DNA from: Liolophura sinensis
Taxonomy: Eukaryota; Mollusca; Polyplacophora; Chitonida; Chitonidae
Reading direction: 5' to 3'
NCBI RefSeq assembly: GCF_032854445.1
Contig: NW_027018458.1
Location: 1 to 24,443, forward strand
DNA length: 24,443 nucleotides
A program made the translations under genes and the position numbers. A model generated the notes under the pieces. That model was given only the letters and a program-made list of their open reading frames with translations, had not been told where the DNA came from and did not search any database. Positions 9,642 through 21,145 of the stretch are shown here, one piece after another; position 1 is the first letter of the stretch; every line of letters starts with the position of its first letter.

Positions 9642-10189
9642 ATGCGCAATTGGGTCAGGCATCTCCAGCTGTTGAAAAATTGCAAATTTCCTTGGTTTCC
9701 ATGGAGTAAGAGCCGTTGCTGGGCACGTGATTTTGACATAAATGATGATTCAATTGTGGCTACAGCCAAAAGTATTGGTCGGAGAGCAACGCGGTTTGCA
9801 CCATTCGATTTCTCGTCACAAAATACGTCGGATTAGCCTCTTACCAGCAGCATTGGAACATTTTTTCCACTTTTGGATTTTTGCCTGGTCCTTTTGCTCA
9901 TTGAAATCGGCTACATGTACTATGTACAATCGCGACTGGTCATTACTATATTCAACTTTTGATTATAAGTTATGTGCCCTTCGGTAGCCCAGAAGATGTC
10001 AAATCTTTGGGCCAAGCCCATTTAACTCACCCAGCAAATGTCTTACTTCTAAGTCGAAGATAAACTCAATGTCTTTATCTACATGTAGAAAAACCACACC
10101 ATTTTTATATAAAAAACACAAGGTACTTGATACAGTCTGCTGTAAAAAGTACAATTGAACACTGACCCACATCAATAAGGTGCCAAAAG
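9642..10189 (+). repeat. Satellite monomer 18 (548 bp, class I)
   Basis: It has GCTCATTG and otherwise the class I consensus. It follows a class II copy and precedes a TGTACCATC/AGACGTC copy. Confidence 0.95.
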
Positions 10190-10737
10190 ATGCGCAATTG
10201 GGTCAGGCATCTCCAGCTGTTGAAAAATTGCAAATTTCCTTGGTTTCCATGGAGTAAGAGCCGTTGCTGGGCACGTGATTTTGACATAAATGATGATTCA
10301 ATTGTGGCTACAGCCAAAAGTATTGGTTGGAGAGCAACGCGGTTTGCACCATTCGATTTCTCGTCACAAAATACGTCGGATTAGCCTCTTACCAGCAGCA
10401 TTGGAACATTTTTTCCACTTTTGGATTTTTGCCTGGTCCTTTTGCTAATTGAAATCGGCTACATGTACTATGTACCATCGCGACTGGTCATTACTATATT
10501 CAACTTTTGATTATAAGTTATGTGCCCTTCGGTAGCCCAGAAGACGTCAAATCTTTGGGCCAAGCCCATTTAACTCACCCAGCAAATGTCTTACTTCTAA
10601 GTCGAAGATAAACTCAATGTCTTTATCTACATGTAGAAAAACCACACCATTTTTATATAAAAAACACAAGGTACTTGATACAGTCTGCTGTAAAAAGTAC
10701 AATTGAACACTGACCCACATCAATAAGGTGCCAAAAG
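10190..10737 (+). repeat. Satellite monomer 19 (548 bp, class I)
   Basis: It has TGTACCATC and AGACGTC plus a private GGTTGG for GGTCGG. The order 18-19-20 repeats the order 0-1-2 at the left edge. Confidence 0.95.
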
Positions 10738-11285
10738 ATGCGCAATTGGGTCAGGCATCTCCAGCTGTTGAAAAATTGCAAATTTCCTTGGTTTCCATGG
10801 AGTAAGAGCCGTTGCTGGGCACGTGATTTTGACATAAATGATGATTCAATTGTGGCTACAGCCAAAAGTATTGGTCGGAGAGCAACGCGGTTTGCACCAT
10901 TCGATTTCTCGTCACAAAATACATCGGATTAGCCTCTTACCAGCAGCATTGGAACATTTTTTCCACTTTTGGATTTTTGCCTGGTCCTTTTGCTAATTGA
11001 AATCGGCTACATGTACTATGTACAATCGCGACTGGTCATTACTATATTCAACTTTTGATTATAAGTTATGTGCCCTTCGGTAGCCCAGAAGATGTCAAAT
11101 CTTTGGGCCAAGCCCATTTAACTCACCCAGCAAATGTCTTACTTCTAAGTCGAAGATAAACTTAATCTCTTTATCTACATGTAGAAAAACCACACCATTT
11201 TTATATAAAAACCACAAGGTACTTGATACAGTCTGCTGTAAAAAGTACAATTGAACACTGACCCACATCAATAAGGTGCCAAAAG
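10738..11285 (+). repeat. Satellite monomer 20 (548 bp, class II)
   Basis: It has TACATCGG with the usual TTTGGGCC. It has no indels. Confidence 0.95.
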
Positions 11286-11833
11286 ATGCGCAATTGGGTC
11301 AGGCATCTCCAGGTGTTGAAAAATTGTAAATTTCCTTGGTTTCCATGGAGTAAGAGCCGTTGCTGGGCACGTGATTTTGACATAAATGATGATTCAATTG
11401 TGGCTACAGCCAAAAGTATTGGTCGGAGAGCAACGCGGTTTGCACCATTCGATTTCTCGTCACAAAATACGTCAGATTAGCCTCTTACCAGCAGCATTGG
11501 AACATTTTTTCCACTTTTGGATTTTTGCCTGGTCCTTTTGCTAATTGAAATCGGCTACATGTACTATGTACAATCGCGACTGGTCATTACTATATTCAAC
11601 TTTTGATTATAAGTTATGTGCCCTTCGGTAGCCCAGAAGATGTCAAATCTTTGGGCCAAGCCCATTTAACTCACCCAGCAAATGTCTTACTTCTAAGTCG
11701 AAGATAAACTTAATCTCTTTATCTACATGTAGAAAAACCACACCATTTTTATATAAAAACCACAAGGTACTTGATACAGTCTGCTGTAAAAAGTACAATT
11801 GAACACTGACCCACATCAATAAGGTGCCAAAAG
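11286..11833 (+). repeat. Satellite monomer 21 (548 bp, class II)
   Basis: It has CAGGTG, TTGTAAAT and ACGTCAGATT, the combination also seen at 18399, but with the common AGCAGC haplotype. Confidence 0.95.
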
Positions 11834-12381
11834 ATGCGCAATTGGGTCAGGCATCTCCAGGTGTTGAAAAATTGCAAATTTCCTTGGTTTCCATGGAGTA
11901 AGAGCCGTTGCTGGGCACGTGATTTTGACATAAATGATGATTCAATTGTGGCTACAGCCAAAAGTATTGGTCGGAGAGCAACGCGGTTTGCACCATTCGA
12001 TTTCTCGTCACAAAATACGTCGGATTAGCCTCTTACCAGCAGCATTGGAACATTTTTTCCACTTTTGGATTTTTGCCTGGTCCTTTTGCTAATTGAAATC
12101 GGCTACATGTACTATGTACCATCGCGACTGGTCATTACTATATTCAACTTTTGATTATAAGTTATGTGCCCTTCGGTAGCCCAGAAGATGTCAAATCTTT
12201 GGGCCAAGCCCATTTAACTCACCCAGCAAATGTCTTACTTCTAAGTCGAAGATAAACTCAATGTCTTTATCTACATGTAGAAAAACCACACCATTTTTAT
12301 ATAAAAAACACAAGGTACTTGATACAGTCTGCTGTAAAAAGTACAATTGAACACTGACCCACATCAATAAGGTGCCAAAAG
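11834..12381 (+). repeat. Satellite monomer 22 (548 bp, class I)
   Basis: It has CAGGTG with TTGCAAAT, TGTACCATC and AGATGTC. This set recurs at 20596 and starts a three-copy block. Confidence 0.95.
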
Positions 12382-12922
12382 ATGCGCAATTGGGTCAGGC
12401 ATCTCCAGCTGTTGAAAAATTGCAAATTTCCTTGGTTTCCATGGAGTAAGAGCCGTTGCTGGGCACGTGATTTTGACATAAATGATGATTCAATTGTGGC
12501 TACAGCCAAAAGTATTGGTCGGAGAGCAACGCGGTTTGCACCATTCGATTTCTCGTCACAAAATACGTCGGATTAGCCTCTTACCAGCAGCATTTTTTCC
12601 ACTTTTGGATTTTTGCCTGGTCCTTTTGCTAATTGAAATCGGCTACATGTACTATGTACCATCGCGACTGGTCATTACTATATTCAACTTTTGATTATAA
12701 GTTATGTGCCCTTCGGTAGCCCAGAAGACGTCAAATCTTTGGGCCAAGCCCATTTAACTCACCCAGCAAATGTCTTACTTCTAAGTCGAAGATAAACTCA
12801 ATGTCTTTATCTACATGTATAAAAACCACACCATTTTTATATAAAAAAACACAAGGTACTTGATACAGTCTGCTGTAAAAAGTACAATTGAACACTGACC
12901 CACATCAATAAGGTGCCAAAAG
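12382..12922 (+). repeat. Satellite monomer 23 (541 bp, class I, 8-bp deletion)
   Basis: This is the shortest copy: CATTGGAACATTTTTTCC is reduced to CATTTTTTCC, an 8-bp loss between two CATT direct repeats. It also has TGTACCATC, AGACGTC, CATGTATAAA and one extra A after the AT palindrome. Confidence 0.95.
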
Positions 12923-13466
12923 ATGCGCAATTGGGTCATCTCCAGCTGTTGAAAAATTGCAAATTTCCTTGGTTTCCATGGAGCAAGAGCCGTTGCTGGG
13001 CACGTGATTTTGACATAAATGATGATTCAATTGTGGCTACAGCCAAAAGTATTGGTCGGAGAGCAACGCGGTTTGCACCATTCGATTTCTCGTCACAAAA
13101 TACATCGGATTAGCCTCTTACCAGCAGCATTGGAACATTTTTTCCACTTTTGGATTTTTGCCTGGTCCTTTTGCTAATTGAAATCGGCTACATGTACTAT
13201 GTACAATCGCGACTGGTCATTACTATATTCAACTTTTGATTATAAGTTATGTGCCCTTCGGTAGCCCAGAAGATGTCAAATCTTTAGGCCAAGCCCATTT
13301 AACTCACCCAGCAAATGTCTTACTTCTAAGTCGAAGATAAACTTAATCTCTTTATCTACATGTAGAAAAACCACACCATTTTTATATAAAAACCACAAGG
13401 TACTTGATACAGTCTGCTGTAAAAAGTACAATTGAACACTGACCCACATCAATAAGGTGCCAAAAG
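12923..13466 (+). repeat. Satellite monomer 24 (544 bp, class II, 4-bp deletion)
   Basis: GGGTCAGGCATCTCC is shortened to GGGTCATCTCC by loss of 4 bp between CA direct repeats, which shifts the small forward frame. It also has TACATCGG, TTTAGGCC and a private GAGCAAGAG. Confidence 0.95.
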
Positions 13467-13661
13467 ATGCGCAATTGGGTCAGGCATCTCCAGCTGTTGA
13501 AAAATTGCAAATTTCCTTGGTTTCCATGGAGTAAGAGCCGTTGCTGGGCACGTGATTTTGACATAAATGATGATTCAATTGTGGCTACAGCCAAAAGTAT
13601 TGGTCGGAGAGCAACGCGGTTTGCACCATTCGATTTCTCGTCACAAAATACGTCGGATTAG
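13467..13661 (+). other. Recurring 64-codon open frame (representative), probably not a gene
   Basis: A frame beginning MRNWVRHLQ and ending SSQNTSD is open in roughly 30 of 44 copies. I recognise no domain, signal peptide or membrane segment. Variation falls freely on amino-acid-changing sites (Leu/Val at codon 10, Cys/Trp at 14, Asn/Ile at 34, Gly/Ala at 46), and many copies have frameshifts. The frame is shared because the monomers are nearly identical, so its openness is not independent evidence of coding. Confidence 0.25.
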
Positions 13662-14014
13662 CCTCTTACCAGCAGCATTGGAACATTTTTTCCACTTTTG
13701 GATTTTTGCCTGGTCCTTTTGCTAATTGAAATCGGCTACATGTACTATGTACAATCGCGACTGGTCATTACTATATTCAACTTTTGATTATAAGTTATGT
13801 GCCCTTCGGTAGCCCAGAAGATGTCAAATCTTTGGGCCAAGCCCATTTAACTCACCCAGCAAATGTCTTACTTCTAAGTCGAAGATAAACTCAATGTCTT
13901 TATCTACATGTAGAAAAACCACACCATTTTTATATAAAAAACACAAGGTACTTGATACAGTCTGCTGTAAAAAGTACAATTGAACACTGACCCACATCAA
14001 TAAGGTGCCAAAAG
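13467..14014 (+). repeat. Satellite monomer 25 (548 bp, class I, reference copy)
   Basis: This copy has the commonest base at every site I scored and no indels, so I used it to number monomer offsets. Its hand-counted G+C is 219 of 548. Confidence 0.96.
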
Positions 14015-14142
14015 ATGCGCAATTGGGTCAGGCATCTCCAGCTGTTGAAAAATTGCAAATTTCCTTGGTTTCCATGGAGTAAGAGCCGTTGCTGGGCACG
14101 TGATTTTGACATAAATGATGATTCAATTGTGGCTACAGCCAA
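13930..14142 (-). other. Recurring 70-codon antisense open frame (representative), probably not a gene
   Basis: On the - strand a frame beginning MAVATIESS and ending in a hydrophobic tail (VFFI or VVFI) crosses the chosen monomer boundary and overlaps the 64-codon + strand frame of the next copy. It is open in about 30 copies and broken by indels in others. The hydrophobic segment comes from the A-rich palindrome region read backwards. No family is recognised. Confidence 0.2.
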
Positions 14143-14562
14143 AAGTATTGGTCGGAGAGCAACGCGGTTTGCACCATTCGATTTCTCGTCACAAAATACG
14201 TCGGATTAGCCTCTTACCAGCAGCATTGGAACATTTTTTCCACTTTTGGATTTTTGCCTGGTCCTTTTGCTAATTGAAATCGGCTACATGTACTATGTAC
14301 CATCGCGACTGGTCATTACTATATTCAACTTTTGATTATAAGTTATGTGCCCTTCGGTAGCCCAGAAGATGTCAAATCTTTGGGCCAAGCCCATTTAACT
14401 CACCCAGCAAATGTCTTACTTCTAAGTCGAAGATAAACTCAATGTCTTTATCTACATGTAGAAAAACCACACCATTTTTATATAAAAAACACAAGGTACT
14501 TGATACAGTCTGCTGTAAAAAGTACAATTGAACACTGACCCACATCAATAAGGTGCCAAAAG
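14015..14562 (+). repeat. Satellite monomer 26 (548 bp, class I)
   Basis: It differs from the reference copy at the sites scored only by TGTACCATC. Confidence 0.95.
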
Positions 14563-15110
14563 ATGCGCAATTGGGTCAGGCATCTCCAGCTGTTGAAAAA
14601 TTGCAAATTTCCTTGGTTTCCATGGAGTAAGAGCCGTTGCTGGGCACGTGATTTTGACATAAATGATGATTCAATTGTGGCTACAGCCAAAAGTATTGGT
14701 CGGAGAGCAACGCGGTTTGCACCATTCGATTTCTCGTCACAAAATACATCGGATTAGCCTCTTACCAGCAGCATTGGAACATTTTTTCCACTTTTGGATT
14801 TTTGCCTGGTCCTTTTGCTAATTGAAATCGGCTACATGTACTATGTACAATCGCGACTGGTCATTACTATATTCAACTTTTGATTATAAGTTATGTGCCC
14901 TTCGGTAGCCCAGAAGATGTCAAATCTTTGGGCCAAGCCCATTTAACTCACCCAGCAAATGTCTTACTTCTAAGTCGAAGATAAACTCAATGTCTTTATC
15001 TACATGTAGAAAAACCACACCATTTTTATATAAAAAACACAAGGTACTTGATACAGTCTGCTGTAAAAAGTACAATTGAACACTGACCCACATCAATAAG
15101 GTGCCAAAAG
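14563..15110 (+). repeat. Satellite monomer 27 (548 bp, class I)
   Basis: It has TACATCGG, which elsewhere is found with class II sites downstream, but here is joined to a class I 3' part. It is a likely exchange product. Confidence 0.95.
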
Positions 15111-15658
15111 ATGCGCAATTGGGTCAGGCATCTCCAGCTGTTGAAAAATTGCAAATTTCCTTGGTTTCCATGGAGTAAGAGCCGTTGCTGGGCACGTGAT
15201 TTTGACATAAATGATGATTCAATTGTGGCTACAGCCAAAAGTATTGGTCGGAGAGCAACGCGGTTTGCACCATTCGATTTCTCGTCACAAAATACATCGG
15301 ATTAGCCTCTTACCAGCAGCATTGGAACATTTTTTCCACTTTTGGATTTTTGCCTGGTCCTTTTGCTAATTGAAATCGGCTACATGTACTATGTACAATC
15401 GCGACTGGTCATTACTATATTCAACTTTTGATTATAAGTTATGTGCCCTTCGGTAGCCCAGAAGATGTCAAATCTTTGGGCCAAGCCCATTTAACTCACC
15501 CAGCAAATGTCTTACTTCTAAGTCGAAGATAAACTTAATCTCTTTATCTACATGTAGAAAAACCACACCATTTTTATATAAAAACCAGAAGGTACTTGAT
15601 ACAGTCTGCTGTAAAAAGTACAATTGAACACTGACGCACATCAATAAGGTGCCAAAAG
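15111..15658 (+). repeat. Satellite monomer 28 (548 bp, class II)
   Basis: It has TACATCGG, AACCAGAAGG and TGACGCAC. With the next copy it forms a pair that resembles the pair starting at 16207 in its first member. Confidence 0.95.
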
Positions 15659-16206
15659 ATGCGCAATTGGGTCAGGCATCTCCAGCTGTTGAAAAATTGC
15701 AAATTTCCTTGGTTTCCATGGAGTAAGAGCCGTTGCTGGGCACGTGATTTTGACATAAATGATGATTCAATTGTGGCTACAGCCAAAAGTATTGGTCGGA
15801 GAGCAACGCGGTTTGCACCATTCGATTTCTCGTCACAAAATACGTCGGATTAGCCTCTTACCAGCAGCATTGGAACATTTTTTCCACTTTTGGATTTTTG
15901 CCTGGTCCTTTTGCTAATTGAAATCGGCTACATGTACTATGTACAATCGCGACTGGTCATTACTATATTCAACTTTTGATTATAAGTTATGTGCCCTTCG
16001 GTAGCCCAGAAGATGTCAAATCTTTGGGCCAAGCCCATTTAACTCACCCAGCAAATGTCTTACTTCTAAGTCGAAGATAAACTCAATGTCTTTATCTACA
16101 TGTAGAAAAACCACACCATTTTTATATAAAAAACACAAGGTACTTGATACAGTCTGCTGTAAAAAGTACAATTGAACACTGACCCACATCAATAAGGTGC
16201 CAAAAG
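15659..16206 (+). repeat. Satellite monomer 29 (548 bp, class I)
   Basis: It matches the reference copy at every site scored. Confidence 0.95.
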
Positions 16207-16754
16207 ATGCGCAATTGGGTCAGGCATCTCCAGCTGTTGAAAAATTGCAAATTTCCTTGGTTTCCATGGAGTAAGAGCCGTTGCTGGGCACGTGATTTTG
16301 ACATAAATGATGATTCAATTGTGGCTACAGCCAAAAGTATTGGTCGGAGAGCAACGCGGTTTGCACCATTCGATTTCTCGTCACAAAATACATCGGATTA
16401 GCCTCTTACCAGCAGCATTGGAACATTTTTTCCACTTTTGGATTTTTGCCTGGTCCTTTTGCTAATTGAAATCGGCTACATGTACTATGTACAATCGCGA
16501 CTGGTCATTACTATATTCAACTTTTGATTATAAGTTATGTGCCCTTCGGTAGCCCAGAAGATGTCAAATCTTTGGGCCAAGCCCATTTAACTCACCCAGC
16601 AAATGTCTTACTTCTAAGTCGAAGATAAACTTAATCTCTTTATCTACATGTAGAAAAACCACACCATTTTTATATAAAAACCACAAGGTACTTGATACAG
16701 TCTGCTGTAAAAAGTACAATTGAACACTGACGCACATCAATAAGGTGCCAAAAG
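16207..16754 (+). repeat. Satellite monomer 30 (548 bp, class II)
   Basis: It has TACATCGG and TGACGCAC like the copies at 7451 and 15111, with AACCACAAGG. Confidence 0.95.
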
Positions 16755-17302
16755 ATGCGCAATTGGGTCAGGCATCTCCAGCTGTTGAAAAATTGCAAAT
16801 TTCCTTGGTTTCCATGGAGTAAGAGCCGTTGCTGGGCACGTGATTTTGACATAAATGATGATTCAATTGTGGCTACAGCCAAAAGTATTGGTCGGAGAGC
16901 AACGCGGTTTGCACCATTCGATTTCTCGTCACAAAATACGTCGGATTAGCCTCTTAGCAGCACGATTGGAGCATTTTTTTTACTTTTGGATTTTTGCCTG
17001 GTCCTTTTGCTAATTGAAATCGGCTACATGTACTATGTACAATCGCGACTGGTCATTACTATATTCAACTTTTGATTATAAGTTATGTGCCCTTCGGTAG
17101 CCCAGAAGATGTCAAATCTTTGGGCCAAGCCCATTTAACTCACCCAGCAAATGTCTTACTTCTAAGTCGAAGATAAACTTAATCTCTTTATCTACATGTA
17201 GAAAAACCACACCATTTTTATATAAAAACCACAAGGTACTTGATACAGTCTGCTGTAAAAAGTACAATTGAACACTGACCCACATCAATAAGGTGCCAAA
17301 AG
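16755..17302 (+). repeat. Satellite monomer 31 (548 bp, class II, ACG type)
   Basis: It has the AGCACGATTGGAGC haplotype preceded by a private CTTAGCAG (usual CTTACCAG). It is the extra monomer when block 7451-10737 is aligned with 16207-20048. Confidence 0.95.
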
Positions 17303-17849
17303 ATGCGCAATTGGGTCAGGCATCTCCAGCTGTTGAAAAATTGTAAATTTCCTTGTTTCCATGGAGTAAGAGCCGTTGCTGGGCACGTGATTTTGACATA
17401 AATGATGATTCAATTGTGGCTACAGCCAAAAGTATTGGTCGGAGAGCAACGCGGTTTGCACCATTCGATTTCTCGTCACAAATACGTCGGATTAGCCTCT
17501 TACCAGCACGATTGGAGCATTTTTTTTTACTTTTGGATTTTTGCCTGGTCCTTTTGCTAATTGAAATCGGCTACATGTACTATGTACAATCGCGACTGGT
17601 CATTACTATATTCAACTTTTGATTATAAGTTATGTGCCCTTCGGTAGCCCAGAAGATGTCAAATCTTTGGGCCAAGCCCATTTAACTCACCCAGCAAATG
17701 TCTTACTTCTAAGTCGAAGATAAACTTAATCTCTTTATCTACATGTAGAAAAACCACACCATTTTTATATAAAAACCACAAGGTACTTGATACAGTCTGC
17801 TGTAAAAAGTACAATTGAACACTGACCCACATCAATAAGGTGCCAAAAG
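17303..17849 (+). repeat. Satellite monomer 32 (547 bp, class II, ACG type)
   Basis: It has TTGTAAAT, the CCTTGTTTCC deletion and the ACG haplotype, and pairs with monomer 15. It also lacks one A in CACAAATACG and has nine T's in the T tract. Confidence 0.95.
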
Positions 17850-18398
17850 ATGCGCAATTGGGTCAGGCATCTCCAGGTGTTGAAAAATTGTAAATTTCCT
17901 TGGTTTCCATGGAGTAAGAGCCGTTGCTGGGCACGTGATTTTGACATAAATGATGATTCAATTGTGGCTACAGCCAAAAGTATTGGTCGGAGAGCAACGC
18001 GGTTTGCACCATTCGATTTCTCGTCACAAAATACGTCGGATTAGCCTCTTACCAGCACGATTGGAGCATTTTTTTTACTTTTGGATTTTTGCCTGGTCCT
18101 TTTGCTAATTGAAATCGGCTACATGTACTATGTACAATCGCGACTGGTCATTACTATATTCAACTTTTGATTATAAGTTATGTGCCCTTCGGTAGCCCAG
18201 AAGATGTCAAATCTTTGGGCCAAGCCCCATTTAACTCACCCAGCAAATGTCTTACTTCTAAGTCGAAGATAAACTTAATCTCTTTATCTACATGTAGAAA
18301 AACCACACCATTTTTATATAAAAACCACAAGATACTTGATACAGTCTGCTGTAAAAAGTACAATTGAACACTGACCCACATCAATAAGGTGCCAAAAG
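17850..18398 (+). repeat. Satellite monomer 33 (549 bp, class II, ACG type)
   Basis: It has CAGGTG, TTGTAAAT and the ACG haplotype, and pairs with monomer 16. One C is inserted in GCCCCATTT, and CAAGATACTTG is private. Confidence 0.95.
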
Positions 18399-18950
18399 AT
18401 GCGGCAATTGGGTCAGGCATCTCCAGGTGTTGAAAAATTGTAAATTTCCTTGGTTTCCATGGAGTAAGAGCCGTTGCTGGGCACGTGATTTTGACATAAA
18501 TGATGATTCAATTGTGGCTACAGCCAAAAGTATTGGTCGGAGAGCAACGCGGTTTGCACCATTCGATTTCTCGTCACAAAATACGTCAGATTAGCCTCTT
18601 ACCAGCACGATTGGAACATTTTTTCCACTTTTGGATTTTTGCCTGGTCCTTTTGCTAATTGAAATCCGGCTACATGTACTATGTACAATCGCGGACTGGT
18701 CATTACTATATTCAACTTTTGATTATAAGTTATGTGCCCTTCGGTAGCCCAGAAGATGTCAAATCTTTGGGCCAAGCCCATTTAACTCACCCAGCAAATG
18801 TCTTACTTCTAAGTCGAAGATAAACTTAATCTCTTTATCTACATGTAGAAAAACCACACCATTTTTATATAAAAAACCACAAGGTACTTGATACAGTCTG
18901 CTGTAAAAAATACAATTGAACACTGACCCACATCAATAAGGTGCCAAAAG
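18399..18950 (+). repeat. Satellite monomer 34 (552 bp, class II)
   Basis: It has ACGTCAGATT and GTAAAAAATAC like monomer 17, and a half-way haplotype AGCACGATTGGAAC. There are four 1-bp insertions, including one in the anchor (ATGCGGCAATTG) and ones in AAATCCGG and GCGGACTGG. Confidence 0.95.
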
Positions 18951-19498
18951 ATGCGCAATTGGGTCAGGCATCTCCAGCTGTTGAAAAATTGCAAATTTCC
19001 TTGGTTTCCATGGAGTAAGAGCCGTTGCTGGGCACGTGATTTTGACATAAATGATGATTCAATTGTGGCTACAGCCAAAAGTATTGGTCGGAGAGCAACG
19101 CGGTTTGCACCATTCGATTTCTCGTCACAAAATACGTCGGATTAGCCTCTTACCAGCAGCATTGGAACATTTTTTCCACTTTTGGATTTTTGCCTGGTCC
19201 TTTTGCTAATTGAAATCGGCTACATGTACTATGTACAATCGCGACTGGTCATTACTATATTCAACTTTTGATTATAAGTTATGTGCCCTTCGGTAGCCCA
19301 GAAGATGTCAAATCTTTGGGCCAAGCCCATTTAACTCACCCAGCAAATGTCTTACTTCTAAGTCGAAGATAAACTCAATGTCTTTATCTACATGTAGAAA
19401 AACCACACCATTTTTATATAAAAAACACAAGGTACTTGATACAGTCTGCTGTAAAAAGTACAATTGAACACTGACCCACATCAATAAGGTGCCAAAAG
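18951..19498 (+). repeat. Satellite monomer 35 (548 bp, class I)
   Basis: It matches the reference copy at every site scored. It is the only indel-free copy to the right of 17302 by my count. Confidence 0.95.
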
Positions 19499-20048
19499 AT
19501 GCGCAATTGGGTCAGGCATCTCCAGCTGTTGAAAAATTGCAAATTTCCTTGGTTTCCATGGAGTAAGAGCCGTTGCTGGGCACGTGATTTTGACATAAAT
19601 GATGATTCAATTGTGGCTACAGCCAAAAGTATTGGTCGGAGAGCAACGCGGTTTGCACCATTCGATTTCTCGTCACAAAATACGTCGGATTAGCCTCTTA
19701 CCAGCAGCATTGGAACATTTTTTTCCACTTTTGGATTTTTGCCTGGTCCTTTTGCTAATTGAAATCGGCTACATGTACTATGTACCATCGCGACTGGTCA
19801 TTACTATATTCAACTTTTGATTATAAGTTATGTGCCCTTCGGTAGCCCAGAAGACGTCAAATCTTTTGGCCAAGCCCATTTAACTCACCCAGCAAATGTC
19901 TTACTTCTAAGTCGAAGATAAACTCAATGTCTTTATCTACATGTAGAAAAAACCACACCATTTTTATATAAAAAACACAAGGTACTTGATACAGTCTGCT
20001 GTAAAAAGTACAATTGAACACTGACCCACATCAATAAGGTGCCAAAAG
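19499..20048 (+). repeat. Satellite monomer 36 (550 bp, class I)
   Basis: It has TGTACCATC and AGACGTC, a private CTTTTGGCC that weakens the hairpin, and two homopolymer insertions. Confidence 0.95.
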
Positions 20049-20595
20049 ATGCGCAATTGGGTCAGGCATCTCCAGCTGTTGAAAAATTGCAAATTCCTTG
20101 GTTTCCATGGAGTAAGAGCCGTTGCTGGCACGTGATTTTGACATAAATGATGATTCAATTGTGGCTACAGCCAAAAGTATTGGTCGGAGAGCAACGCGGT
20201 TTGCACCATTCGATTTCTCGTCACAAAATACGTCGGATTAGCCTCTTACCAGCAGCATTGGAACATTTTTTCCACTTTTGGATTTTTGCCTGGTCCTTTT
20301 GCTCATTGAAATCGGCTACATGTACTATGTACAATCGCGACTGGTCATTACTATATTCAACTTTTGATTATAAGTTATGTGCCCTTCGGTAGCCCAGAAG
20401 ATGTCAAATCTTTGGGCCAAGCCCATTTAACTCACCCAGCAAATGTCTTACTTCTAAGTCGAAGATAAACTCAATGTCTTTATCTACATGTAGAAAAACC
20501 ACACCATTTTTATATAAAAAACACAAGGTACTTGATACAGTCTGCTGTAAAAAGTACAATTGAACACTGACCCCACATCAATAAGGTGCCAAAAG
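20049..20595 (+). repeat. Satellite monomer 37 (547 bp, class I)
   Basis: It has GCTCATTG. It lacks one T in CAAATTCC and one G in GCTGGCAC, and has an extra C in GACCCCAC, shared with the next copy. Confidence 0.95.
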
Positions 20596-21145
20596 ATGCG
20601 CAATTGGGTCAGGCATCTCCAGGTGTTGAAAAATTGCAAATTTCCTTGGTTTCCATGGAGTAAGAGCCGTTGCTGGGCACGTGATTTTGACATAAATGAT
20701 GATTCAATTGTGGCTACAGCCAAAAGTATTGGTCGGAGAGCAACGCGGTTTGCACCATTCGATTTCTCGTCACAAAATACGTCGGATTAGCCTCTTACCA
20801 GCAGCATTGGAACATTTTTTCCACTTTTGGATTTTTGCCTGGTCCTTTTGCTAATTGAAATCGGCTACATGTACTATGTACCATCGCGACTGGTCATTAC
20901 TATATTCAACTTTTGATTATAAGTTATGTGCCCTTCGGTAGCCCAGGAAGATGTCAAATCTTTGGGCCAAGCCCATTTAACTCACCCAGCAAATGTCTTA
21001 CTTCTAAGTCGAAGATAAACTCAATGTCTTTATCTACATGTAGAAAAACCACACCATTTTTATATAAAAAACACAAGGTACTTGATACAGTCTGCTGTAA
21101 AAAGTACAATTGAACACTGACCCCACATCAATAAGGTGCCAAAAG
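20596..21145 (+). repeat. Satellite monomer 38 (550 bp, class I)
   Basis: It has CAGGTG with TTGCAAAT, TGTACCATC and AGATGTC, matching monomer 22. Extra bases are in CCAGGAAGATG and GACCCCAC. Confidence 0.95.

Larger units (their letters stand above)
7451..10737 (+). repeat. Higher-order block E, left copy (monomers 14-19)
   Basis: The ordered markers are TACATCGG+TGACGCAC; CCTTGTTTCC+ACG; CAGGTG+TTGTAAAT+ACG; ACGTCAGATT+GTAAAAAATAC; a class I copy; TGTACCATC+AGACGTC. The same order appears at 16207-20048 with one extra monomer. Confidence 0.7.
11834..13466 (+). repeat. Higher-order block F, left copy (monomers 22-24)
   Basis: The series CAGGTG+TGTACCATC+AGATGTC, then AGACGTC+CATGTATAAA+extra A, then TACATCGG+TTTAGGCC is repeated at 20596-22245. 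The 8-bp and 4-bp deletions here are absent from the other copy and so arose later. Confidence 0.7.
16207..20048 (+). repeat. Higher-order block E, right copy (monomers 30-36)
   Basis: It aligns to 7451-10737 if monomer 31 is treated as an insertion (or lost from the left copy). Differences include TTGTAAAT in monomer 32, CAGGTG in 34 and absence of GCTCATTG in 35, so this copy is older or more converted than block H. Confidence 0.65.
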
